Shown piece after piece: positions 30,201 to 36,085 of a DNA stretch of 64,000 nucleotides. The stretch is from Chryseobacterium shigense (GTDB taxonomy: Bacteria; Bacteroidota; Bacteroidia; Flavobacteriales; Weeksellaceae). Location: NCBI RefSeq assembly GCF_900156575.1, contig NZ_FTNY01000001.1, positions 558,001-622,000 of the forward strand, given 5' to 3'. The position numbers and the translations under genes were made by a program. The notes under the pieces are model-generated. The model did not search any database. It worked only from the letters and a program-made list of their open reading frames with translations, and was not told where the DNA came from. Positions within the stretch are counted from its first letter, which is position 1, and every line of letters starts with the position of its first letter.

Positions 30201-32050
30201 CCGTACCTTTCAATTTTAGTAAAATCGTGATTTTTTCTTATATAAAAAGTTTTAGATCCTGATCCGTTTCTGGTCTGTTGAGTGGTATCAAATGTCCCAT
30301 TTGGATTCACTTTATTATGTCTGTGAGGCAGATAACCATCAGGATATATTAACATTTCTCCATCGATTGAGTAGAGTTCAGTTTCCTGTCCGGCTGTAAA
30401 AGCCGGAGTTCCCCATCTTGTATCTACCAATATAGATGATAAGCCTCCAATATTCCAGCCTTCTCCCATCCAGCCATTTCCGCTTCCACTGCTATAGTTA
30501 ACAGATAAGGAAGGCTGCATCCCCGAAACACCTGCCGGCAATATTAATGGATAATTGATATTTGCATCTCCTGTCTGACTTGCTGTAGGAGCTTCCATCA
30601 AGGGAGCACTCACGGGATTTGCAGCTTTCAAACCACTGATCGTAGTTGGTTCAAAAGAATTAAGCTGTGGTGATTCAGGAACTGAAATAACACCATTGAT
30701 ATAATCACCTTCACCCTCACCCTGAAATGTTATCGTTTTATTTTTCTCATCTACTTCTGCCGGTCCTGCTATTTTCCATTGTCTCCTGCCATAGTCAAAT
30801 GAAAAAACCTTGATTTCTTTGGGAGAAAACAATCCCAGTCTCTTTTCATCATAAGGAATGGTCATCTTAACTTTTTTATTCAGCTTTCCTGAAATTACAG
30901 AAAAACGATACGCTGATTTGTTCAGTGTAACATTTTTTAGCCCGTTGGAGACAGAAGGAATATCTTTTTCTCTCAGTTTTAAAACTTCAATATAAGCAGC
31001 CTCAGAGGTCTCCTTTTCTATTTTCAAATTTAAATCTTCATACTGAATATCAAATTCTCTGTCATTGGAAATTGTTAATCCTTTGGAATCGAAATAATTA
31101 TTATTTGAGACTTTAAATGATTTTGTATCTGCAGGAATCTTGTATGATTGAGTCATTCCATGAGCTGTTATTGAAAAATTTCCAGTCAGTTTATCTTTAT
31201 CTGATAACTGAACTATTTTTTCAAACTCTCCATGTTGAGTACTAAAGTCAGTACCGTTAATATTCAGACCTGTTGATAATTTGCTGAATCCTTTTACATA
31301 TAATTGATCCCCGGACAACATGGAATTCACAGCCAGTTCACCAGATGCTTTTTTAGTTTTTTCAAAAACGATCTTCAGATTTTTAACCTTATATTTTACA
31401 CCATCTCCAGGAGCGGTGAACAAAATGGTATTGCGTCCGTTTTTAATAAGCTCCGAACTTAATTCTTCTTTCTGATGGCTCCAGGCTGCATGAGGCACAA
31501 TAATTTCACCACCCATTGCCAGATTATGATTAATAGATCTTGGTACAGACTGGTGCGAGGCTAAACCAAACAGATCATATTCTAGATAAGCACTGGTATT
31601 TTCCTTATGTAAGGCAGGAATATCAATGGTAAAGAAATTATCTGAAATCCTGTCCTCTTCCTGATCTGAAAATACTCCAACCGTCCCTTCTTTTTCTTTA
31701 GCTGAATAAACGTTCAGGATATCCGGAGTCTTTTCTTCAGAATCGAATTCTAAATCAAATGCATGATTTAAATTTAAACTCTCTGAACCAACATACGCAT
31801 CAGAACCTGCTGAATGCTGATCTTCATTTTTTATATCAGCCTGGATTTCAGGAATCACTTTATCTGAATAAGGGGCTGGCTGGTCTATTTCCTTTTTATC
31901 GGTCAGCTTGCTCATCAGGTGTTTTCTCCATTCCCGAACTTTATACCGGTCTTCTTTTGTAAAGCTTGCGAAAACAAACATGGTTGCAAAAAAACACACG
32001 ATTAGGGCTGACTTCTTTCTAAAAGGAAGTTTTAATGATCTTATTTTCAT
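21260..32050 (-). CDS. Giant SpvB/VCBS/RHS polymorphic toxin with Hint domain and variable C-terminal tip
   Basis: 3596 residues, uninterrupted. The start is the ATG at 32050; a TTG at 32068 overlaps the upstream gene. Approximate order: basic N-terminus and hydrophobic export/anchor segment 14-30; beta-rich region to about 480; SpvB-like domain 485-790 (YPLILPAGVSGMQPSLSVNY); VCBS/FG-GAP repeats with DxNxDGxxD motifs near 889, 982, 1707, 1800, 1893 and 1989; YD/RHS repeats about 2300-3100; RHS core with YLHGDHLGTATYV (about 3115) and LDSETGLYYYGARYFNP (about 3174); pretoxin Hint domain 3364-3494 (CFVSGTLIST, ECTPEHPF, ending HNDC); toxin tip about 3495-3596. The tip pattern (IKPLKG, HMYELKI, GKYRLLGDYE, FKELYVKPK) resembles RelE/ParE-like toxins. 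Proteins of this build encapsulate the tip in an RHS shell and deliver it to competitors. The tip's family is an inference. Confidence 0.92.
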   Translation of the reverse strand: MKIRSLKLPFRKKSALIVCFFATMFVFASFTKEDRYKVREWRKHLMSKLTDKKEIDQPAPYSDKVIPEIQADIKNEDQHSAGSDAYVGSESLNLNHAFDLEFDSEEKTPDILNVYSAKEKEGTVGVFSDQEEDRISDNFFTIDIPALHKENTSAYLEYDLFGLASHQSVPRSINHNLAMGGEIIVPHAAWSHQKEELSSELIKNGRNTILFTAPGDGVKYKVKNLKIVFEKTKKASGELAVNSMLSGDQLYVKGFSKLSTGLNINGTDFSTQHGEFEKIVQLSDKDKLTGNFSITAHGMTQSYKIPADTKSFKVSNNNYFDSKGLTISNDREFDIQYEDLNLKIEKETSEAAYIEVLKLREKDIPSVSNGLKNVTLNKSAYRFSVISGKLNKKVKMTIPYDEKRLGLFSPKEIKVFSFDYGRRQWKIAGPAEVDEKNKTITFQGEGEGDYINGVISVPESPQLNSFEPTTISGLKAANPVSAPLMEAPTASQTGDANINYPLILPAGVSGMQPSLSVNYSSGSGNGWMGEGWNIGGLSSILVDTRWGTPAFTAGQETELYSIDGEMLIYPDGYLPHRHNKVNPNGTFDTTQQTRNGSGSKTFYIRKNHDFTKIERYGSSPSDYRWIITSPDGTKTFYGGDQSTLVPNAVLKNYNGNIIQWGIWKTEDVHGNNIIYEYKNQSINNFTGDDQNLNAGWVFHIDKIFYSGRNGQKGPYIVTFFNDTPRQDKQINTKGILKRIEPYLLTKINVDFKNANNQQLHIRSYNFTYNPGIFQKSVLSKMQLKVVNPRTDGAAFDYNFEYHSDSTVFGAATTVATPDTDAFSDVVSSITTPSKISADNNFEWGWSLRTGGGLALFRPQLGGVKNFMLSLFGGASYPRIKRGQELVDFNGDGISDILYRKRNGDNGIKLIPGSIDSNGKLVFNSAQQPVGNLNSNFSYSKGTTWNLGGSVVFNWFKIGFDFSYINSESENETPIYMMDANFDGLPDVIKDDKVWFNRRNGNVQEMVITSDLTENMVITDNDPQPYTEPEDPDDIDPVKPKNDVVKVWIAPKNGFVEISDEVAIEPGQDNSAKAVYSIEIKNPAIASKNCRLYLKELTSTASQGISIRQYNSYPGTPLGVANSSRIYVKSGEKIYFRLHKRSGTNYIVNTNPIVTYTDNIGSPLHDEFIEEQDGYWPNQTNYDDQFFLNNLTKSLKFTEPAHIHITIPEFTIPTLSDRVKYSIVLIKEDISVAQNQQTISNVIYEEILGPSPGQPVTVSPVDLNYSVPALNDPDESWHLKFLVETDSHINKEIEWNDILVEGYPNASHRHYAVAQYPSYHIRDLKNKFDISTLNNLPSGNDDYSISINKNFSFSPSVSGRFMYVIKKKGLFLDKRIVEISNGTLKEFTIDHNLISGNDPIPFYHGDPTVGTIDDREKLNILIFCDTNKDRLAYEALKLQLNNNIFNIYNQSGNSLLNHTTETSINTGEYNGISAVYHNWGQFLYNEAKDIVPGPGSTNQQPPLTPGCEPRKENDCIIIPTGPSGNTAPAYTTNPNTPKDQYGALINDATLENPFQFNLNFPACAGITNAQQYGECMGDQLANDFQNNYANNQVFGAASPFTPLNAYKTEKITEHKWINQLFHEQYSKKGSFKDDETPTSPFLDSDTDTDDIEVANNPNTRMFAISKKQKSKSKTKNAGIAIGLNFTNSISELRNIGNIQTQDFFDVNGDNYPDMLYRGQSQQTSILGGLKGAQSGIEGIDRVITRTDDFMNSKSKAFGASGSKSVGRYGPVIGDTSVSWSMNVGSSNYPNSYNKTTEYWMDINGDGLPDKIEGNSYKLNFGTGLVNGGIPGSTGSFAGFEGPVSKPVHSSSFGIGGGINSVIDAVQGVELGIAVSGGVGGGSSSATSKRSFLDVNGDGLVDIVQVDENTGQTNVKYNLGNRFGNPQSLNVSLAEESKTHSGYANLNGGFYINIPAITIFGITLLYLKPFGADLTANVGLSVSEINKGLRDVNGDGLPDLVVNTNDGLKIYYSQIGKTNKLKKVSYAESYSLSTPVNLGTAFTINYGFSKPSYNDPQAKLVMSEVTMPNPDAFSGTYTLSTGGKDMIRRFDYENSRYDRREREKYGFGKVKIYEMSDNSTIYRTTVQNFYNQNYFVRGLLKSTEIYGGAGTSNLLSSAVNNYKLYNFNQTISELIELPSTQFETYDVGGTEGKKMGRVLLSGSTKTSYENGNSISTQSQLFYNNKGQLTKYQYTSPSSSYNSVIAYHTNLNNILNVPSTITVYPGTGSVNPLRKRSTEITNFNTGDISKFKVWLTSGEIAETDITYDPFGNIKTVKYPPNEFNERSQLEYFYDPMGKYVIQVKDPVFNLSSYATYDPTMDTVLESTDVTGNKMSYEHDGYGRPLRIISPNDWQAQVNTINYDYYNTPVTQSNGSKLYLFTATTKHLDPYHPNNDIETISFADVTGEVIQVKKDIEIDGEEKMSVSGRAINDNLGRTLVQYHPVFENKNATLNNKLTLTLSQHLTYAGYDYKDRTVSSADEDGNSVDNKFFIENSTFKTETTQMQNASAELRTEVFANAEGKTVETRNHLPGQVLNTVFSYSQIGEIMNVVDPEGLGTSFSYDMGGRRISQAHPDRGETSYTYSKAGQLTHVLNNNLNNNGGTPIHYKYSYNRLTNIDLPDIPTGSNPANVSYTYGTTGNSAGRIIQKQDGTGVSSYQYGKMGELNNEDRFIYGFYMPTLHFNTSYRYDNWNRILNITYPDDEIVQYEYDLGGNLKKIFNENGYEYVKSIKYDHYEQRTNIVFGNDTSSTFTYEPGMRRLKNHLLVDANSNSLLDGTYHYDYASNIIGIENTSQTTNTGFGGNYAFNYEYDTLNRLIRSSGNAAPGRKEGLPPNPIVGTITSMYNTELSYKMGSGIENKRQHHEQDGIINVNNTYENRYSYIDGTHMVERIIDSNTGNGEYFKYDGNGNVVSHTTLQTGPTDFFWDEQDRLRAVHTPEIGSFQYYVYDDKGERTIKANLRKDTELYQNGEMIDNGIHFNDFKVYPNPYAVYTSDGMLTKHYFAGSQRIASRLADVGSLFNSRQATSAGSKEGADPKDKQSAADADFKTYLSKAGYEKTEIEKEFARAPAPVGGIYYLHGDHLGTATYVTNEYAEPTQFFLNLPFGETMVEQQEPTTYVNPYKFNAKELDSETGLYYYGARYFNPRLSIWYGVDPLAVYNPVMETQFYGDGEHNGGVYFWGNLNPYIYTYQNPIAYVDPNGKQTLSPALGYGSGGGRIEDLTKAGETITKFFIGVGRSVGDAYESLKWQAKTSYKMNFGSPSEMIATAREMNDQAQSTGSYLANGQAYDDASEALQTPEGWGYVAGTAGLLYVTRKANIRTGVATKLCFVSGTLISTSEGLKKIEDIKEGDLVWSYDEVNNKKELKKVITLSTNVSSEIIVIKTKKLKIECTPEHPFYIEGKWIEAKNLNVNDKLYSKEGKFLKIVSIVSQNKVEKVYNFEVEENHNYYVSEKEILAHNDCGTGWIRKSLFSKLMKTDKALLGEFLAAMEKGTVTNEKGSAGIKPLKGKGINGHMYELKINSKNGKYRLLGDYESVTIGSGKNTKTIKTVVFKELYVKPK

Positions 32051-32060
32051 GATTTGGTTT

Positions 32061-33440
32061 TTAGTCAACGATTACTTTGAATGTTTTAAGTACTTTTCCG
32101 TTTTGTGTTACACTGATCAGATAAGAGCTTTGGATCGCAAGAGAACTGCTGTATGATCTCGAATGACGGTCTATTTTCTCTAATTTCACCAGTCGTCCTC
32201 CACCATCATAAATAGCAATGGATAAGTTGTCCATTTCAGGAAATTTCACTGTAAAGTTTTGTCCTTTTTTAACAGGATTTGGATACAGAACAATCTGATC
32301 GAGATCCAATGAAACTTGGTTTTCATGAATTGACGAGCCGGAATTGGTCTCATCATCTTTCTTTATATCCCGCAGAGGGCTTACCGCGAAGGTAAAATGA
32401 CTGAGAATTTCTCCTTCTTTTTCTTTATAGAAATCTACTGTATTGAAATCTACATAATTTTCGTTTTCGATGCCCTGCACCTTCGTTAATTCACCTACTG
32501 AGTTTTTTAGGAACATCCAATAAACAATAGGAAGCGAATCGGGATTGATGGTCTTTTTATTGATCCTTATTTTATAATTAGATTTAGGAATGGTAGAGCC
32601 TATAAAATTAATTTCCCAGTTTCTTTCCAGAACCTTAAAGTTTCCTTCGGCCTTCATCGTCATTGATTTGTTATCATCAGACCACATTACAAAATTATTA
32701 TGATCGAAAAGACTTGTATTTTCTACGTTGGTCTTTTTAATATCCGTTTTCCCAATTGTTAAAAATTGATCTTCCTGATTCGATGATTGTTTTTGATACA
32801 GCTCGTTTCCGTCATCTCTTCCCAATCCGGTAGGTCTGTACTTGAATTCCTGATGTTTTTCGGGATCCCAGATTATTTTTTCATCACTCCCATAATACTT
32901 TCCTTTCTCTAAAGAAATCCCATACTTGATGGACAGATAAGAATGGATTTTATTTAAGTCCATTTTTTTCGCCTTTCTTGGAATGAAAATCAATTCATAA
33001 AGATTGCGGTCCTCAACCTTGATTTTGATGCTGTCGGGTTTTCCGTCTCCTTTTTCAGAATTTTTAGTGAAGGTAAAAAAGCTTGGCCTTTTACGGATTT
33101 TGACATTCTTATCCGAAGCTTTATTTTCATAAACATAGTTACTCAAAGAGATCTTCTGACCCTCGTTATCCCATATTTTTTCATCCTCCTTAAAACTATG
33201 GACAAGACTTAAGGTATGACTTTTATTTTTGCTGTGTTTAAGGTATTTTTTAAGGATTTTATCCTTAATTCCATAATGGAAGTTGAGCAGATTCTCATCT
33301 TTCAGGTTGGAAACTTCACGAGCTGTCAGGCTTGACTTTTCCCATATCTGGACATCAGAACCCACCAATTGAGAATAAGCACTGGTCGAATACAATACCA
33401 CCAGTACAGCTACCGTTTTACGGCACAGATATTTTGACAT
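32061..33440 (-). CDS. T9SS-sorted surface protein paired with the RHS toxin
   Basis: 459 residues from the ATG at 33440; the frame extends upstream but MSKYLCRKTVAVLVVLYST is a proper signal peptide start. The central part (about 170-280) has the pattern HSYLSIKYGISLEKG, YRPTGLGRDDGNELYQKQSS and FVMWSDDN, seen in large flavobacterial surface proteins. The C-terminus (about 385-459) is a type A T9SS sorting domain: LDQIVLYPNPVKKGQNFTVK and ending GKVLKTFKVIVD. It should be exported by Sec and then across the outer membrane by T9SS. It ends 10 bp before the RHS ATG, so the two are co-transcribed. It could help to display or export the RHS protein, but that is inference. Confidence 0.85.
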   Translation of the reverse strand: MSKYLCRKTVAVLVVLYSTSAYSQLVGSDVQIWEKSSLTAREVSNLKDENLLNFHYGIKDKILKKYLKHSKNKSHTLSLVHSFKEDEKIWDNEGQKISLSNYVYENKASDKNVKIRKRPSFFTFTKNSEKGDGKPDSIKIKVEDRNLYELIFIPRKAKKMDLNKIHSYLSIKYGISLEKGKYYGSDEKIIWDPEKHQEFKYRPTGLGRDDGNELYQKQSSNQEDQFLTIGKTDIKKTNVENTSLFDHNNFVMWSDDNKSMTMKAEGNFKVLERNWEINFIGSTIPKSNYKIRINKKTINPDSLPIVYWMFLKNSVGELTKVQGIENENYVDFNTVDFYKEKEGEILSHFTFAVSPLRDIKKDDETNSGSSIHENQVSLDLDQIVLYPNPVKKGQNFTVKFPEMDNLSIAIYDGGGRLVKLEKIDRHSRSYSSSLAIQSSYLISVTQNGKVLKTFKVIVD

Positions 33441-33981
33441 AATAATTAGAATTATGTGAAACATTAGAAAAAAGAAACTGTGGATGTACAATTTTAAGTT
33501 TTAAAATTGTAATGATAGTTTTTGAAAACTATGGACTTGTGTATTGAAGAAATAATTTTGTTTTCATGGTAGTGTATTTTATGGTTTTAACTCATTTGAT
33601 ATTTCAAAAGTATAAAAAAAAACAATATATCGTAAAAAAATATCAAAAATATTAACAAATAATCAACATGCTGATTTTCAATATTTTAATCTCAATCATT
33701 ATTAATATGCAAACTCTGGCTATAAATTACTGCGTATTTCCGGAGTGAATTAACCCTAATAAAAGAGCCAAAAAACGAACTCTAAGACATCTGGCTACAA
33801 TTAAAATTACGAAGGATTAATGCCATGTATATTTTTTTATTTTCCTGTTGAAAGTTTGAAAAATGCTGTCTATCGCGTGAATGATCAGGCGAAGACTAGT
33901 AAATAATTTCCTGGATTGTTTCATTTTCAGGTATTTGAAAACAAGCTAGTCATAATGACTTTAAGCAAATACAAAAAATAC
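33441..33981 (-). promoter_or_regulatory. Leader and promoter region of the RHS operon, with two hairpins
   Basis: On the minus strand a -7-like TACTTTTG lies at 33612-33605, about 165 bp before the start codon. No -33 box is at ideal spacing. The expected leader holds two inverted repeats: one at 33487-33509 (ACAATTTTA arms) and one at 33513-33530 (ATAGTTTT arms). The rest of the region (33613-33981) is AT-rich and shows no gene. Confidence 0.4.
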
Positions 33982-34019
33982 TTAAAAAAAATAACCCACT
34001 GTAAAAACAGCAGGTTATT
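33982..34019 (-). terminator. Terminator of the tRNA-Arg transcript
   Basis: AATAACC and GGTTATT arms, with inner CTGT/ACAG pairs, are followed on the minus strand by a run of Ts. It lies just beyond the 3' end of the tRNA. Confidence 0.75.
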
Positions 34020-34031
34020 GATGTAAAAAGG

Positions 34032-34105
34032 TGACTTCGGAGGGGTTCGAACCCCCAACCCTCGGAGCCGAAATCCGATATTCTATCCAGTTGAACTACG
34101 AAGCC
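34032..34105 (-). tRNA. tRNA-Arg (anticodon TCG)
   Basis: The reverse strand folds into a full cloverleaf. The acceptor GGCTTCG pairs with CGAAGTC (one G-U). The D-arm GTTC/GAAT is present. The anticodon stem TCGGA/TCCGA encloses the loop TTTCGGC, giving anticodon TCG. The T-arm GGGGG/CCCCT-type stem carries TTCGAAC. CCA is not encoded. The anticodon reads CGN arginine codons. Confidence 0.93.
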
Positions 34106-34170
34106 TTTTGTATGAGTAATTGGTCATCAATAGGGTAAACACTACCGATTACCAATCACTCATTTTTTTA

Positions 34171-35940
34171 TTAGAAAGTAATTTTCACTCCTCCCACAAC
34201 CTGTGCGCCCAAGACTTTATAGCCTTTATACGTTTGGTAGTTTGAGTTCAGAAGATTGTTTCCGAGTGCAAAAATACTGAAATTTTTGTGAAATTTGTAC
34301 TCTGCGGAAAGATTTAAATCAGCATACCCCCCAACTTTATCATTTTTGTTCTCTGTAGACTGGTAAACAAGGTTTGGATTCGCAACGCCTTCGATCGCGA
34401 AAGAGTTTGTGGTTCTGTCACTTGCAAAGATTCCTTTGAACCCTAACAGTAGCTTTTTATCCAGCATCGTATATTTTGCTCCGATGCTCGCATTCACTAA
34501 AGGAACGTTATAAATATCCGCATAATTCTTCAGATCGTACTTTGTAAACCTTACTTCTCCGTCCAAAACAAGATTTTCAAGTGGGAAATACTGTACGCTT
34601 CCCTTAATATCACTTACATTTCCATCATCATAAACAGCAGAGAATGTATTCGCAAAATTATAAGCAGAACGGTTCAAGGTATAAACATTGTCGAAAAGAT
34701 TGTTCCCCTGGAAGAACATAATATCCCTCATTTTTCCGTAACCTGCAGAGAAGTCGTATTTAAACGTTTCGTCGATGTCTCCACGTAAACCGATGTAAAA
34801 ATGATATTGCGTCTCCGTTGGCTTTAAAAACTGGTCAGAAAGAATGAATGGATTCGCCTGAAGAAGATCTCCGTACGTATTAAGCTTTAATCCACCGTCT
34901 ACCCCACCGTAGAATTTAAATTCCTTAGCGGCAGCCACCTGAAATTCAGCCTGTGGAAACCAGTAAGTTTTGTTATTTTTCACTTCTCCACCTAACGCAT
35001 CATTTGAATTTTTAGCATTCAGGAAAGAAAACCCTGATCCTAACATTAAGTAAGAATCTCCTTTTCTGAAGGTTACTTTTGGAGTAAGGCTTGTATTAAA
35101 GAAATTGGAAGAGTTTTTGTTGACAATCGCAAAATCCGTTTTCACCGCTTCTACCCCAACGCCTAAATCTGCATTCAGAGTAATTCCTGACTTCCCGATC
35201 TCCACTGCATGCTTTGAAAGATTGGCCAAAATGGAAACCTGATTTTCCTGTGCATCAAAATGATCTTTCAGGAAAGATGATTTTACCCTTACATCATTTA
35301 AGATCTCATTGGAATAGAAATCATAATATCCGTTTACTTTGAACTGGTTGACTCTTTGCTTCAAATCTACATCCGCAGCGGGAGTCAGTGCATAAATTCC
35401 GTAGTATCTGTTATTATCCAATGCATATTGGGCATTCAAATTGAATTTTCCTTTTTCACCGTATGAATTTAAGTACGCTCCAATAGCCGTAGAACTTTGC
35501 TTGGAATCCCAGTCATATTCTTTTTTCAGACCTAAAGTGGAAAGGAAATGGAAATCCGCTCCTACTTCCAGTTTGTTATCAAGGGTTTTAGAAATATTGG
35601 CATCACCAAGGATTTTCCCAAAGTTCCCCATTCCAAATTGTAAATAGTTGTTCTGAGCTGTTCCTTCAAATTTTGGAGTGACATCCTGTCCCTGAATCGT
35701 CGATGTTTTAAAATCCGAAACCGCAGGTACATCTGTTATGGTGTACTTTACGGGGTTCTGGGATTTTTCTTCCGGCGGATAATTTTTGATGGTTTCCACA
35801 GAGGTCTTCTTCTTCTCGATCTTCTTCACCTCCGGTTCACGCTTCTTATTAAGAATCAGTTTTTCCTCCTTGATCTGGGAGAACGCAAACTGCGAAAACC
35901 CTAAAAATAATATGGATAATAATTGAATTTTTCTGTTCAT
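34171..35940 (-). CDS. Outer-membrane beta-barrel protein (TonB-receptor-like, without plug)
   Basis: 589 residues. The signal peptide (MNRKIQLLSILFLGFSQFAFS) is followed by a charged lysine/glutamate linker (about 25-65). From about 95 the protein is a continuous series of amphipathic strands, such as LQFGMGNFGKILGDANISK and KLEVGADFHFLSTLGLKK. The last strands end VLGAQVVGGVKITF with the C-terminal Phe expected for Bam-dependent insertion. No plug domain or TonB box is obvious, though homologues are often named TonB-dependent receptor. The gene order here (TPR gene, then barrel gene, 139 bp apart on the same strand) suggests the two work together. Substrate unknown. Confidence 0.75.
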   Translation of the reverse strand: MNRKIQLLSILFLGFSQFAFSQIKEEKLILNKKREPEVKKIEKKKTSVETIKNYPPEEKSQNPVKYTITDVPAVSDFKTSTIQGQDVTPKFEGTAQNNYLQFGMGNFGKILGDANISKTLDNKLEVGADFHFLSTLGLKKEYDWDSKQSSTAIGAYLNSYGEKGKFNLNAQYALDNNRYYGIYALTPAADVDLKQRVNQFKVNGYYDFYSNEILNDVRVKSSFLKDHFDAQENQVSILANLSKHAVEIGKSGITLNADLGVGVEAVKTDFAIVNKNSSNFFNTSLTPKVTFRKGDSYLMLGSGFSFLNAKNSNDALGGEVKNNKTYWFPQAEFQVAAAKEFKFYGGVDGGLKLNTYGDLLQANPFILSDQFLKPTETQYHFYIGLRGDIDETFKYDFSAGYGKMRDIMFFQGNNLFDNVYTLNRSAYNFANTFSAVYDDGNVSDIKGSVQYFPLENLVLDGEVRFTKYDLKNYADIYNVPLVNASIGAKYTMLDKKLLLGFKGIFASDRTTNSFAIEGVANPNLVYQSTENKNDKVGGYADLNLSAEYKFHKNFSIFALGNNLLNSNYQTYKGYKVLGAQVVGGVKITF

Positions 35941-35993
35941 TGCTCAATATTTGTATTAATGTATAATGTCGGATATATAATGCATGTATTGGA

Positions 35994-36085
35994 TTGTACT
36001 TTGTACTTTATACATTTTACTTTTTACTTTTTACATTGTACTTTTTACACTATACTTTGTACATTACACTTTATACATTTTACTT
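35994..36085. repeat. Degenerate short tandem repeat tract
   Basis: About 92 bp built from variants of a 9-10 bp unit (on the minus strand GTAAAAAGTA, GTACAAAGTA, ATGTATAAAGTA). It lies between the TPR and barrel genes and overlaps the TPR stop codon. Confidence 0.75.

Noticed and set aside
32051..32068. Upstream TTG start for the RHS protein
   Set aside because: It would overlap the upstream stop; the ATG at 32050 is 10 bp after that stop and leads straight into the basic/hydrophobic N-terminus.
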